Origin: Geobacter sp. UBA5730
GTDB lineage: Bacteria; Desulfobacterota; Desulfuromonadia; Geobacterales; Pseudopelobacteraceae
Direction: 5' to 3'
Length of the DNA stretch: 57,303 nt
NCBI GenBank assembly: GCA_002419465.1
Contig: DIGE01000013.1
Span: forward strand, 1 to 57,303
The translations under genes were made by a program, and so were the position numbers. The notes beneath the pieces were generated by a model. It saw only the letters and a list, made by a program, of their open reading frames with translations, was not told the DNA's origin and made no database searches. Of this stretch, positions 17,620-26,706 are shown piece after piece (positions within the stretch are counted from its first letter, which is position 1; the number at the start of each line of letters is the position of its first letter).

Positions 17620-18710
17620 TACCGATGGTTGACCTGAAGACCCAATACCACCAGCTGAAGGCGGAGATTGACCAGGCAGTGCTGGACGCGCTGGAGAGTA
17701 CCCAGTTTATCCTGGGGCCCAATGTCACCAGTCTGGAAAAAGAGGCCGCAACCTATCTGGGCAGTCCCCATGGGGTTGGTGTGGCTTCAGGGACCGATGC
17801 CCTGCATCTGGCGGTGCTGGCAGCCGGCATCAAGCCTGGCGATGAAGTGATTACCACGCCCTTCACCTTTATCGCCACGGCTGAGGCGATTTGCTACGCC
17901 GGCGCGACGCCGGTTTTTGTCGATGTAGACCCGCATACCTTCAATATCGTGCCAGAGCTGATTGAAAAGGCCATCACCCCCCGTACCAAAGCGGTGATTC
18001 CGGTGCACCTGTTCGGACAGCCGGCTGATATGACGGCCATCAGCGCTATCTGTGAGCGTCACAAGCTGGCCCTGATTGAGGACTGCGCCCAGTCGTTCGG
18101 TGCGTCATTCGGGGGCAGGATGACCGGCGCAATCGGTGCTTACGGTTGCTTCAGCTTCTTCCCCAGCAAGAACCTGGGGGGCTACGGTGACGGTGGTCTG
18201 GTCACCTGTTCGACCCAGGAGGGTGCTGAGACACTCAGGATGCTGCGGAACCATGGCAGCCGGGTGCGCTACCATCATGATGCCATCGGCTTTAATAGTC
18301 GTCTGGATGAGTTGCAAGCTGCTATCCTCCGGGTCAAACTGCGTCACATCGATCGTTTCAATCAGGAACGTCGCCGGGTGGCCCACCGCTATTCGGCAGG
18401 CTTGAAAGATCTGGTACAGGTGCCCCATGAAGATGGCAAAGGGGTGCACGTTTACCATCAGTACACCCTGCTGACTGACCAGCGTGATGCGGTGATGGCA
18501 CGGCTGACGGATCAGCAGATTTCCAGCGCAGTCTACTACCCGATCCCCCTGCACCGTCAGAATGTCTTTGCCGCCCGGTGTTGCGATCTCTCCCTGCCGG
18601 TGGCCGAGTCAATTGCGGCCCGTTGCATGTCGTTGCCGATTTATCCCGAAATGACCGATCAGCAGGTTGACCAGGTGGTTGCAACTGTGCGAGCGGCGCT
18701 GGCAGGCTGA
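17616..18710 (+). CDS. gnnB: DegT/DnrJ-family UDP-sugar aminotransferase (GnnB)
   Basis: This 364-residue PLP enzyme of the sugar aminotransferase (DegT/DnrJ/EryC1) class has the PLP-binding Asp156 in LIEDCAQSFGA and the Schiff-base Lys185 in FFPSKNLGGYGDGG. Paired with the GnnA-like dehydrogenase, it would transfer an amino group from glutamate to the 3-keto sugar, giving UDP-GlcNAc3N. That substrate lets LpxA place an amide-linked acyl chain, producing a lipid A with 2,3-diamino-glucose units. The pathway is known from Acidithiobacillus ferrooxidans and Leptospira; here it is inferred from family and gene order. The stop overlaps the lpxB start by one base. Confidence 0.82.
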   Translation: MIPMVDLKTQYHQLKAEIDQAVLDALESTQFILGPNVTSLEKEAATYLGSPHGVGVASGTDALHLAVLAAGIKPGDEVITTPFTFIATAEAICYAGATPVFVDVDPHTFNIVPELIEKAITPRTKAVIPVHLFGQPADMTAISAICERHKLALIEDCAQSFGASFGGRMTGAIGAYGCFSFFPSKNLGGYGDGGLVTCSTQEGAETLRMLRNHGSRVRYHHDAIGFNSRLDELQAAILRVKLRHIDRFNQERRRVAHRYSAGLKDLVQVPHEDGKGVHVYHQYTLLTDQRDAVMARLTDQQISSAVYYPIPLHRQNVFAARCCDLSLPVAESIAARCMSLPIYPEMTDQQVDQVVATVRAALAG

Positions 18711-19861
18711 TGGTGACATCACGACCCTCGAGGGTCATGATCGTAGCCGGCGAGGCCTCCGGTGACATCTACGGGGCAGGATTGGTGCGTGCAGTGCATG
18801 CAAGCAAGCCTGCCATTAGTTTTTTCGGCATTGGCGGTACACTGATGCGCGAAGCTGGCGTTGATACCTTGGTGGACTCGTCCGAAATGGCAGTCGTGGG
18901 TCTGGTAGAAGTGCTTAAGCATTTTAACGTGATCGCCTCCGCCTTTGTCAGGCTGAAGCGTATCCTACTGAGCGACCCGCCAGATCTGCTGATCCTGATC
19001 GACTATCCCGGATTTAATCTTCGGCTGGCCAAGGTGGCCAAAAAGGCCGGGGTCAAGGTCCTGTACTACATCTCTCCACAAATCTGGGCCTGGCGCCAGG
19101 GGCGGGTCCGCAAGATCAAGCGCCTGGTGGATCACATGGCGGTGATCTTGCCCTTTGAGGCTCCCCTTTACGAACAAGCCGGGGTGCCGGTCTCTTTTGT
19201 GGGGCACCCGATGGCTGATCTGGTCAAGGTCGAGTTGCCGCGTGATGCGGCAGCCGTCTCCTTTGATCTTGATCCATCTCGCCCGATAGTCGGGTTGTTC
19301 CCAGGCAGCCGCAGAAGTGAGATCAGTCGACTGCTGCCGACTATTCTGGATGCGGCCAGGATCGTGCATCGGCAGTTTCCAACGCTCCAGTTCGTTCTGC
19401 CTCTCGCCTCGACCTTGCATGATGCTGATGTGATGCCGTATCTGGTTGATGGTGAGTTGCCGCTGACCATCACCCGTGAGCGGATTCATGATCTGATTCG
19501 GGCCTGTGATGCCGTAATTTCGGTGTCCGGCACGGTAACCCTGGAGATCGCCCTGGTGGGCACCCCGCTGGTACTTATCTACAAGTTGTCACCTCTAACC
19601 TTTCAGCTGGCGAAACGTCTGGTTAAAGTTGATTTTATCGGACTGTGCAATATAGTGGCTGGTGAGATGGTCGCCAGGGAGTTGATTCAGGATGATGCCT
19701 CACCGCAGCAGATAGCGGCTGAGATAGGACATATTTTGACGGACGCTGAGTATGCGAATCGCTTAAAGGTGAGTATGTCCAGGGTGCAGCAGCGACTGGG
19801 AAGTGGCGGTGCGGATTGTCGGGTGGCAGAGCTGGTGTTGACGTTGGTGGGACAACCATGA
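18710..19861 (+). CDS. lpxB: Lipid-A-disaccharide synthase LpxB
   Basis: This 383-residue GT19 enzyme joins lipid X to UDP-diacylglucosamine to form the lipid A disaccharide at the inner membrane face. It has the N-terminal MIVAGEASGDIYGAGL, SPQIWAWRQGRVRKIK and the C-terminal nucleotide-sugar region SGTVTLEIALVGTPLVLIYK. Length is normal. It overlaps gnnB by one base and msbA by four. No UDP-diacylglucosamine hydrolase (LpxH, LpxI or LpxG) lies in this window, so that step must be encoded elsewhere. Confidence 0.96.
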   Translation: MVTSRPSRVMIVAGEASGDIYGAGLVRAVHASKPAISFFGIGGTLMREAGVDTLVDSSEMAVVGLVEVLKHFNVIASAFVRLKRILLSDPPDLLILIDYPGFNLRLAKVAKKAGVKVLYYISPQIWAWRQGRVRKIKRLVDHMAVILPFEAPLYEQAGVPVSFVGHPMADLVKVELPRDAAAVSFDLDPSRPIVGLFPGSRRSEISRLLPTILDAARIVHRQFPTLQFVLPLASTLHDADVMPYLVDGELPLTITRERIHDLIRACDAVISVSGTVTLEIALVGTPLVLIYKLSPLTFQLAKRLVKVDFIGLCNIVAGEMVARELIQDDASPQQIAAEIGHILTDAEYANRLKVSMSRVQQRLGSGGADCRVAELVLTLVGQP

Positions 19862-21609
19862 GCCCGGTTTTGAAACGAACCCTTGGGTACTTCCTGCCTT
19901 ACTGGTGGCTGATGCTGCTTTCGGCATTGTTCTCGCTGGTGGTAGGAGCCATGGATGGTGCTTTTGCTTATCTTGTGGAGCCGGTCCTGAAGCGGATATT
20001 TGCCGGGCATGACACCGGTATTTTCCTGTTGGTGCCGGTGGGAATTATTATCCTTTTTTTGGTCAGAGGGATCAGCCGCTACATCTACGACGTTACCATC
20101 AAACTGGCCGGTCAGAAGGCGATTCAGGATATCCGTAACGATTTCTATCAGCAGACTATCCGGCAGGACATGGCGTTTTACAATCGCCAGGCTACCGGTG
20201 ACCTGATGTCACGAATGACCAACGACATCACCACTATGCAGGAAGGGATGAGCCAGGTGGTGACCGGTTTGTTCCGGGACCTGATTTCGATGGTAGCCCT
20301 GCTGGGGGTAATTTTTTACCGCAACTGGCAGCTGGCAACCATTTCGTTTATCGTCTTCCCCCTGACGATTTATCCTGCCCAGCTGATCGGTAAGAAGATC
20401 AAGCATGCGGCCAAGCGTAGTCTGGATGTGATGGGTGGGCTTGGAACCACCATGCAGGAAACCTTTTCCGGTATCAAGGTGGTCAAGGCCTTTGGTGTCG
20501 AAGAGCAGGTCACGCAACGTTTCAAGCAGGAGAACCTGAACTTCCTGCATCAGTTCAGGCGCTATATCAAATATTCATCATTGGCTACCCCGGTCACTGA
20601 GTTGATCGTATCGCTGGGAATTGCCGCAGTGGTGTATGTTGGCGGAAGTCAGGTTATGTCAGGCCGGATGTCTCCTGCCGAACTGTTTTCCTTTATTGCC
20701 GCCATGATCATGCTGTTCACGCCGGTCAAAAAATTACAGAGTTCCTACAATATTGTTCAGCGATCTGCCGGTGCGGCCGAACGGGTCTTTCAGACCATGG
20801 ATGAGCGGCGCAGCATTGTTGATCATGCTGATGCGGTTGAACTGGGGCGGGTATCAGGTCGTGTGGCGCTCCGGGATGTTTCCTTCCAATATGGCGATGA
20901 GCCGGTGTTGCAGGGGGTTAATCTGACGATTGAGCCAGGCCAGATGGTGGCTTTGGTGGGTCCATCCGGTAGCGGAAAATCTACCCTGGCAGCACTTTTG
21001 ATGCGCTTTTATGATGTCTCGCACGGGGTCATTCTGCTGGATGGCCACGACCTGCGTGAAATCAGGCTGGCATCGCTGAATCGTCAGTTTGCCCTGGTTG
21101 ATCAGGAAACCACCCTGTTCAACGACACCATTGCCAATAATATCCGTTACGCAAGGCCCGAAGCCACTGATGAAGAGGTTGTGGCTGCCGCAACGGCTGC
21201 CTTTGCCCATGAATTTATTCTGCAACTGCCGGACGGGTATCAGACCAATATCGCTGACCGGGGCACCCGGCTCTCAGGTGGCCAGCGTCAGCGGCTTTGT
21301 ATCGCCCGTGCCTTGCTGAAAGATGCGCCGATCCTGATTTTGGACGAGGCCACCAGTGCACTGGATACCGAGAGCGAGAAGATGGTCCAGCAGGCCCTGG
21401 ATAATTTGATGCAGAACCGAACCACCTTTGTGATCGCCCACCGGCTTTCCACCGTGCTGCACGCCGACCAGATCGTGGTGCTTGAACAGGGCCAGGTTGT
21501 CGAGGTCGGCAGTCATGCCGATCTGGTTGCAGGTAGTGGCCTTTACAGTCGCTTGCATGCTTTGCAGTTCCGAGATCAGGAGCAACTGGATCAGGGGCTG
21601 CCGGCATGA
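19858..21609 (+). CDS. msbA: Lipid A export ABC transporter MsbA
   Basis: This is a 583-residue half-transporter with six transmembrane helices (about residues 10-310) fused to an ATPase domain: Walker A GPSGSGKST near 370, signature LSGGQRQRLCIARAL near 475, Walker B PILILDEATSALD. It flips core-lipid A across the inner membrane. The frame is open further upstream, but ATG 19858 is chosen because it overlaps the lpxB stop (ATGA). The lipid A gene context supports MsbA over other exporters of the same fold. Confidence 0.95.
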   Translation: MSPVLKRTLGYFLPYWWLMLLSALFSLVVGAMDGAFAYLVEPVLKRIFAGHDTGIFLLVPVGIIILFLVRGISRYIYDVTIKLAGQKAIQDIRNDFYQQTIRQDMAFYNRQATGDLMSRMTNDITTMQEGMSQVVTGLFRDLISMVALLGVIFYRNWQLATISFIVFPLTIYPAQLIGKKIKHAAKRSLDVMGGLGTTMQETFSGIKVVKAFGVEEQVTQRFKQENLNFLHQFRRYIKYSSLATPVTELIVSLGIAAVVYVGGSQVMSGRMSPAELFSFIAAMIMLFTPVKKLQSSYNIVQRSAGAAERVFQTMDERRSIVDHADAVELGRVSGRVALRDVSFQYGDEPVLQGVNLTIEPGQMVALVGPSGSGKSTLAALLMRFYDVSHGVILLDGHDLREIRLASLNRQFALVDQETTLFNDTIANNIRYARPEATDEEVVAAATAAFAHEFILQLPDGYQTNIADRGTRLSGGQRQRLCIARALLKDAPILILDEATSALDTESEKMVQQALDNLMQNRTTFVIAHRLSTVLHADQIVVLEQGQVVEVGSHADLVAGSGLYSRLHALQFRDQEQLDQGLPA

Positions 21610-22517
21610 GAAGGTTGATTTGGGCAGGTCAGGTTATTGTTCTCTACAGTTTTACCGGGTTTGTGGCGTTGGTACCTGATCGGATCTCCGCACAGCTGGG
21701 CGTCGCCGTCGGACTGCTGATGCACCGGGTCTTGGGCAACCGGCGACGGGTTGCAGAGGATAACATCCGGCGCTGTCTTGATCATATGCGTGCACAGCCC
21801 GGCTGGAGTTGTACCATTCCCGATGCTGAAGGGATCACCCGGGAGGTGTTCCGTAATATCGGCCGTTCGCTGGTAGAAACCTGTCAGCTTTATCACGGGC
21901 ATGGTGCCGCATTGATTGACCGGGTCGAGGTGCGTGGCAGAGAACATTATGAAGCCGCACGGGCCAAGGGTAAGGGGATGATCTTTTTGACTGGTCATTG
22001 CGGGAATTGGGAGCTTGGCGCTTTGGCCTTTTCCCGGTTGCTGAATATGCCAATGTCAGTGGTGGCCCGTCGTCAGAATAATCCCTACCTGAACCGCATG
22101 GTTGAACGGATGCGGATGCAGTACAACAATTGTATAATCTACAAGGATAATGCCCTCAAAAATATGCTGGCGGTGATCAGAAAAGATGGTGTTGTCGGCC
22201 TTCTGGTGGATCAAGCGGTATTCCCGGAAGAGGGCTGTCTGATCAGCTTTTTGGGCCGCCCGGCCTGGGCCTCGCGTGTGCCGGCGCTGCTGGCCCGCAA
22301 GACCGGAGTTGTTGTGCTGCCAGCCTTTGCCCATCGCGAGGGAGATCGGCATGTCATCGATATCTATCCTGAACTCGAATTCTCCGGGGAAGGGGGAAAT
22401 GACGTCTGGACCGCTGACGCCCAGGTGTATTCCCGCTCCATAGAGCAAGCGATCATCGCGCACCCCACCGATTGGTACTGGGTTCATCGCCGTTGGAAGC
22501 GGACGGAAGACGTATGA
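21606..22517 (+). CDS. Lipid A late acyltransferase, LpxL/HtrB family
   Basis: This 303-residue membrane-associated acyltransferase adds a secondary acyl chain to lipid A. It has one N-terminal hydrophobic segment, the HX4E/D active-site motif HCGNWE (His131, Glu136), and the C-terminal HPTDWYWVHRRWK typical of LpxL/LpxM. Only one such gene is in this cluster. Which hydroxyl it acylates cannot be told from sequence. It overlaps msbA and the next gene by four bases each. Confidence 0.92.
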   Translation: MRRLIWAGQVIVLYSFTGFVALVPDRISAQLGVAVGLLMHRVLGNRRRVAEDNIRRCLDHMRAQPGWSCTIPDAEGITREVFRNIGRSLVETCQLYHGHGAALIDRVEVRGREHYEAARAKGKGMIFLTGHCGNWELGALAFSRLLNMPMSVVARRQNNPYLNRMVERMRMQYNNCIIYKDNALKNMLAVIRKDGVVGLLVDQAVFPEEGCLISFLGRPAWASRVPALLARKTGVVVLPAFAHREGDRHVIDIYPELEFSGEGGNDVWTADAQVYSRSIEQAIIAHPTDWYWVHRRWKRTEDV

Positions 22518-23194
22518 ACGATCGTTTCTGGGCTGAGCTCTGGCTGGTGATCGTGCTGCTGGTTATCGCCACCGGTTTGCTGGCCCATACCGGCGTTGAT
22601 CAGGTTGTAGCGTCCAGGTTCTATATCGATGGTGGCTGGCCGATCGGCAAACAGTTTCCGTGGTACCAGCTCTACAAGATTGACCGGCTGCCGGGGGTGT
22701 TGCTGGCCCTTGGTGGACTAGTGCTGGCACTGCGCGGATTTTTCAAGCCGGAGTTGCGTCATTGGATCAGGCCGGGATTTTTTCTGGTCCTCTTGCTGGC
22801 GCTGGGTCCCGGTATCGTGGTCAACAGCATCTTTAAAGAGCACTGGGGACGTCCCAGGCCTCGCGACGTGATTCAATTTAACGGCACACGGCAGTTTCTC
22901 CAACCCTGGCAACCTGATGTCAACGGCAAAGGGAGGTCATTTCCGTCTGGTCATTCCTCGGCAGCTTTTTATCTCACAGCGCCGTTCTTTCTGTATCGCC
23001 GCAGCAAGCCGCTAGTGGCCAGGGCCTGGCTTATCGGCGGACTGGTGTTTGGCGTCTTGATGAGTTGCGCGCGGATCGCTCAGGGAGGGCATTTCTTGAC
23101 GGACACGCTCTGGGCCTGGGGTATGGTACACCTTGTGGGCCTGCTGCTGGCAGCCTTGTTGCTGCGGGAGCAGGAAACCGGATCGGACCGGTAA
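22514..23194 (+). CDS. PAP2-family membrane phosphatase, possible lipid A phosphatase
   Basis: This 226-residue protein has about six hydrophobic segments and the full three-part PAP2 signature: KEHWGRPRPRD, FPSGHSSAA and ARIAQGGHFLTD, with the two catalytic His and the Asp. The start ATG 22514 overlaps the acyltransferase stop (ATGA). PAP2 enzymes remove phosphate from lipids on the outer face of the inner membrane; LpxE, LpxF and LpxT are the lipid A members. Its place between a lipid A acyltransferase and waaA makes lipid A the likely substrate, but undecaprenyl pyrophosphate or phosphatidylglycerophosphate are alternatives. Confidence 0.85.
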   Translation: MNDRFWAELWLVIVLLVIATGLLAHTGVDQVVASRFYIDGGWPIGKQFPWYQLYKIDRLPGVLLALGGLVLALRGFFKPELRHWIRPGFFLVLLLALGPGIVVNSIFKEHWGRPRPRDVIQFNGTRQFLQPWQPDVNGKGRSFPSGHSSAAFYLTAPFFLYRRSKPLVARAWLIGGLVFGVLMSCARIAQGGHFLTDTLWAWGMVHLVGLLLAALLLREQETGSDR

Positions 23195-23197
23195 GCG

Positions 23198-24493
23198 ATG
23201 GTTTTGGCCGTCTATGGCTTGCTGACCTGGGCCACATTGCCATTTGCCCTGCTATATCACTGGTATCGTTCCGTGAGCCGGGGACGGCGGTCCGCTTTTG
23301 GTGAACGTTTGGGCTGGTTGCCGAAGGAGGCCCGCCAGGCCTTGAGTCGTCAACCGGTGATCTGGATCCATGCCGTTTCTGTCGGCGAGGTAATCGCTGC
23401 ACGACCACTCCTCAAAGGATTGCGCCAGCAGCATCCCGACTATCAGTTATTGCTTTCGGTTACCACCGAGACTGGTCGGGTGGTGGCTGAACGGGATCAA
23501 CTGGCTGACCTGGTCATTTACTTTCCGTTCGATATCCTGCCGGCAGTGCGTCGGCTTTTGGATAGATTGCACCCCCGCATTATTATCATCATGGAGACCG
23601 AAATCTGGCCGATCTTTATTCAAGAGGCCGCCCAGCGGAGGATTCCGGTGGTCTTGGTAAACGGTCGTATTTCCGAACGGTCATTTCCTCGCTATCGTTG
23701 TTTTGACTGGTTCTTCAGGCCGATACTGGAGCAGCTCAGCTGGTTGGGTATGCAATCAGAACCAGACCGCCAGCGGATCATCGCCTGCGGAGCTCCCGCA
23801 GAACGGACGCAGGTACTGGGCAACCTCAAGTACGACATCCCCAGCCGCAGTGTGACTCAGGAAGAGCGTTATGCGTTGCGGGAGCGTTATGCCCTGCCGC
23901 AGGATGTTCTGGTGTTTACCGCCGCCAGTACCCATCCCGGCGAGGAGCAGCAACTGCTGGCAATCTGGCGTGATCTGGCAGCAGATCAGCCGAATCTGCA
24001 TATGGTGCTGGTGCCAAGGCATCCCGAACGGGCCGCAGAAGTGGCAGCGCTGGTTGAACAGCATGGTTGTGTCTGCCGTCGTCGTACGAGACTTGCTGCA
24101 TCAGGGGTGACATCGCTTGCAGCAGATGAAGTATTGCTGGTGGACACGGTCGGCGAACTGACCGCCATCTACCAACTTTCTGACCTGGTCTTTGTGGGGG
24201 GGAGCCTGGTGCCCACCGGCGGTCACAACCTGCTTGAACCGGCTGCCTGCGGCATTCCAAGTCTCTTTGGCCCAAACATGAGCAATTTCCGTGAGGTTGC
24301 GGCGCTGGTGCTACAATATGGAGCCGGAGTACAGGTGGCAGACCAGCTGGAACTGCTTGAGGCTGTCCGCGATTTTTTGGTGAGTTCTGAATTGCGTCAG
24401 GTAATCGGTGCCAACGGGCTCAAGCTGATGCGGGACACCGGTGGCGCCACCCGGCGCTATCTCGATCTCGTAGCACAGGTGCTGGCCGCATGA
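23198..24493 (+). CDS. waaA: Kdo transferase WaaA
   Basis: This 431-residue GT30 enzyme transfers Kdo from CMP-Kdo to lipid IVA, starting the LPS core. It has an N-terminal membrane anchor (about residues 3-20), IWIHAVSVGEV with the catalytic Glu region, METEIWPIF, and the C-terminal donor-binding FVGGSLVPTGGHNLLEPAA. Length is typical. Whether it adds one or two Kdo units is not visible. It overlaps lpxK by four bases. Confidence 0.95.
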   Translation: MVLAVYGLLTWATLPFALLYHWYRSVSRGRRSAFGERLGWLPKEARQALSRQPVIWIHAVSVGEVIAARPLLKGLRQQHPDYQLLLSVTTETGRVVAERDQLADLVIYFPFDILPAVRRLLDRLHPRIIIIMETEIWPIFIQEAAQRRIPVVLVNGRISERSFPRYRCFDWFFRPILEQLSWLGMQSEPDRQRIIACGAPAERTQVLGNLKYDIPSRSVTQEERYALRERYALPQDVLVFTAASTHPGEEQQLLAIWRDLAADQPNLHMVLVPRHPERAAEVAALVEQHGCVCRRRTRLAASGVTSLAADEVLLVDTVGELTAIYQLSDLVFVGGSLVPTGGHNLLEPAACGIPSLFGPNMSNFREVAALVLQYGAGVQVADQLELLEAVRDFLVSSELRQVIGANGLKLMRDTGGATRRYLDLVAQVLAA

Positions 24494-25587
24494 GCCGGGT
24501 GATTCTGTACCTGCAAGGTCTCTGGCGGGGACGCCATGGCGGTCTGTTTGACCGCTTGGCGTTGGCGCTGTTGGCTATCCCTGCCGCGATCTTTGCCACG
24601 CTTATGAGCCTGCGGACTTGGGCGTATGCGCGTGGATTGTTCACGGTACACCGTTTGTCACGGCCGGTGATTTCCATCGGCAATATCACCGCCGGAGGTA
24701 CCGGCAAGACGCCGGTCACCGCCTGGATCGCCCGCCACTTGCTGGAGCAGGGTCTGCGGGTGGCGGTGCTTTCCCGCGGCTACGGCGGCTCCCTTGAAGG
24801 GGAAACGGCGATTGTCTCCGATGGAAGGAATCTGCTGCTCGGGCCGGATCAATGCGGTGACGAGCCGTATCTCTTGGCCAGCACCATTCCGGGCGTGATG
24901 GTGGTGATCGGCAGTGACCGTTATCGAGCCGGCCTGCTGGCCATGGAGCGACTTGCCCCTGATTGTTTCCTGCTGGATGACGGTTTTCAGCATTTGCGCC
25001 TGTACCGGGACCTGAATATCTTGCTTATGGACTGCAGCAACCCGCTGGGTAACGGACGGGTGCTGCCGGCCGGTCCGTTGCGAGAAGTTCCGGCGGCCCG
25101 ACAGCGGGCCGATCTGTTGATTTTTACCCGCTGTCAGCAGGGACAGCAGCCGGATACCATGAGGGGGCAGCAGCCTCAGTGCCGCGCCGGTTACCGGCTG
25201 GCTTCGTTCAGCCTGCTTGAAAACGGCAATGCGTTGCAGTTGGCTCAAATGCGTGACGCCCGAATCGTCGCCTGCGCCGGTATCGCTGATCCTGGCAGTT
25301 TTTTTGAGAGCCTTCACCAATGTTCGATCCCGTTGGCAGCCACCCTGGCGTTTGAGGATCACGAATCATATGACACGGCCACACTGGGCCGCTTGGAACG
25401 GCTCCTGACGGAGACGGGTGCCGAGTGGCTGCTGACCACGGAAAAAGATGGCGTCAAGCTGCAGCGGCGCTCTGCTGCGTGGCTGCCGCGAGTCATTACT
25501 GCACATCTGGAACTGCAGTTCACCGGGGAGAATGTCCTTAGAAGCGCACTTGATGTTGCTTTGAAACAGAGAATTGGCGTGTTATAA
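24490..25587 (+). CDS. lpxK: Tetraacyldisaccharide 4'-kinase LpxK
   Basis: This 365-residue membrane-associated kinase phosphorylates the 4' position of the lipid A disaccharide. The N-terminal helix precedes SIGNITAGGTGKTP, the family's unusual P-loop, then LSRGYGG and LLDDGFQHLRL. It is the last gene of the unbroken envelope run: a 46-base gap follows. In the pathway LpxK acts before WaaA, although its gene comes after. Confidence 0.95.
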   Translation: MSRVILYLQGLWRGRHGGLFDRLALALLAIPAAIFATLMSLRTWAYARGLFTVHRLSRPVISIGNITAGGTGKTPVTAWIARHLLEQGLRVAVLSRGYGGSLEGETAIVSDGRNLLLGPDQCGDEPYLLASTIPGVMVVIGSDRYRAGLLAMERLAPDCFLLDDGFQHLRLYRDLNILLMDCSNPLGNGRVLPAGPLREVPAARQRADLLIFTRCQQGQQPDTMRGQQPQCRAGYRLASFSLLENGNALQLAQMRDARIVACAGIADPGSFFESLHQCSIPLAATLAFEDHESYDTATLGRLERLLTETGAEWLLTTEKDGVKLQRRSAAWLPRVITAHLELQFTGENVLRSALDVALKQRIGVL

Positions 25588-25633
25588 ATTATTTGTGTAT
25601 TAGAAACTACTGATTAAGAGGACACTACCATCC

Positions 25634-26644
25634 ATGTCAATGATACTCGTGACTGGTGCAGCCGGCTTTATTGGTTCCTACGTCAGCCACCGTTTGCTTG
25701 ATCGTGGCGACCAGGTGGTCGGTCTTGACAATCTCAACGACTATTACCCGGTCGATCTGAAAGAGGCCCGTCTGACTGGCTTGACCAGTAGGGACGGTTT
25801 CCGTTTTGTCCGTGCCGCACTTGAAGACCGCTCAGCCATAGAAGCGCTGTTCGCAAGCATATCGTTCGATGTGGTGATCCATCTGGCGGCTCAGGCCGGA
25901 GTCCGCTATTCGCTGGAAAATCCCCATGCCTATGTCGACAGCAACCTGGTGGGCTTCCTCAATATTCTGGAAGGCAGCCGTCGTCAGCAGGTTAAACATC
26001 TGGTCTACGCCTCATCCAGTTCCGTCTATGGCGCTAACACCGCCATGCCGTTCTCCGTTCACCACAACGTAGATCATCCGGTTTCCCTGTACGCCGCCAC
26101 CAAGAAGGCCAACGAACTGATGGCCCACAGCTACGCCGCGACCTATGGACTGCCCTGTACCGGTCTGCGTTTCTTCACCGTCTATGGTCCTTGGGGCAGG
26201 CCGGACATGGCTTATTTTTCCTTTACCAGGGCAATTTTGAAAGGTCGGCCGATCGACGTCTTCAATCACGGTAAGATGCAGCGGGACTTCACCTATATCG
26301 ACGACATCGTTGAAGGCGTGCTACGGGTCGCCGACCGGCCGGCGCAGCCCAACTTGAAGTGGGATGGGTTTGATCCCGATGCAGGAAGCAGTTTTGCGCC
26401 CTATCGAATTTATAACATCGGTAATAACCAGCCAGTCGAGTTGTTGCGTTTCATCGAGGTGCTTGAACAGTGCCTTGGGTGCCAAGCGCAGAAAAACTTT
26501 CTGCCGATGCAGCCAGGTGATGTGCCGGCCACCTATGCTGATGTCGATGACCTGACGGCCGATACCGGTTTCCGGCCGTCGACCAGCATTGAAAAAGGGC
26601 TTGCCAGGTTTGTGGAATGGTACCAGGGGTATTACCGCACCTGA
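25634..26644 (+). CDS. NAD-dependent nucleotide-sugar epimerase, UDP-glucuronate 4-epimerase type
   Basis: This 336-residue extended short-chain dehydrogenase has GAAGFIGSYV (NAD-binding), the catalytic SSS and YAATKKANE (Tyr-x3-Lys). The opening, the NDYYPVDLKEARL stretch and FTVYGPWGRPDMAYFSF match the UDP-glucuronate 4-epimerase (LpsL/CapI) group, which supplies UDP-galacturonate. Acidic sugars of that kind can decorate core or lipid A, which fits the neighbouring transferases. The start has an AGAGGA site 12 bases ahead; a second ATG two codons on is possible. Confidence 0.88.
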   Translation: MSMILVTGAAGFIGSYVSHRLLDRGDQVVGLDNLNDYYPVDLKEARLTGLTSRDGFRFVRAALEDRSAIEALFASISFDVVIHLAAQAGVRYSLENPHAYVDSNLVGFLNILEGSRRQQVKHLVYASSSSVYGANTAMPFSVHHNVDHPVSLYAATKKANELMAHSYAATYGLPCTGLRFFTVYGPWGRPDMAYFSFTRAILKGRPIDVFNHGKMQRDFTYIDDIVEGVLRVADRPAQPNLKWDGFDPDAGSSFAPYRIYNIGNNQPVELLRFIEVLEQCLGCQAQKNFLPMQPGDVPATYADVDDLTADTGFRPSTSIEKGLARFVEWYQGYYRT

Positions 26645-26706
26645 GCAATGTACTGACCGCTGTCTTGAAGCCGATACCTGCTTTGCTCTGTCTGGAGTGA
26701 GTTTTC

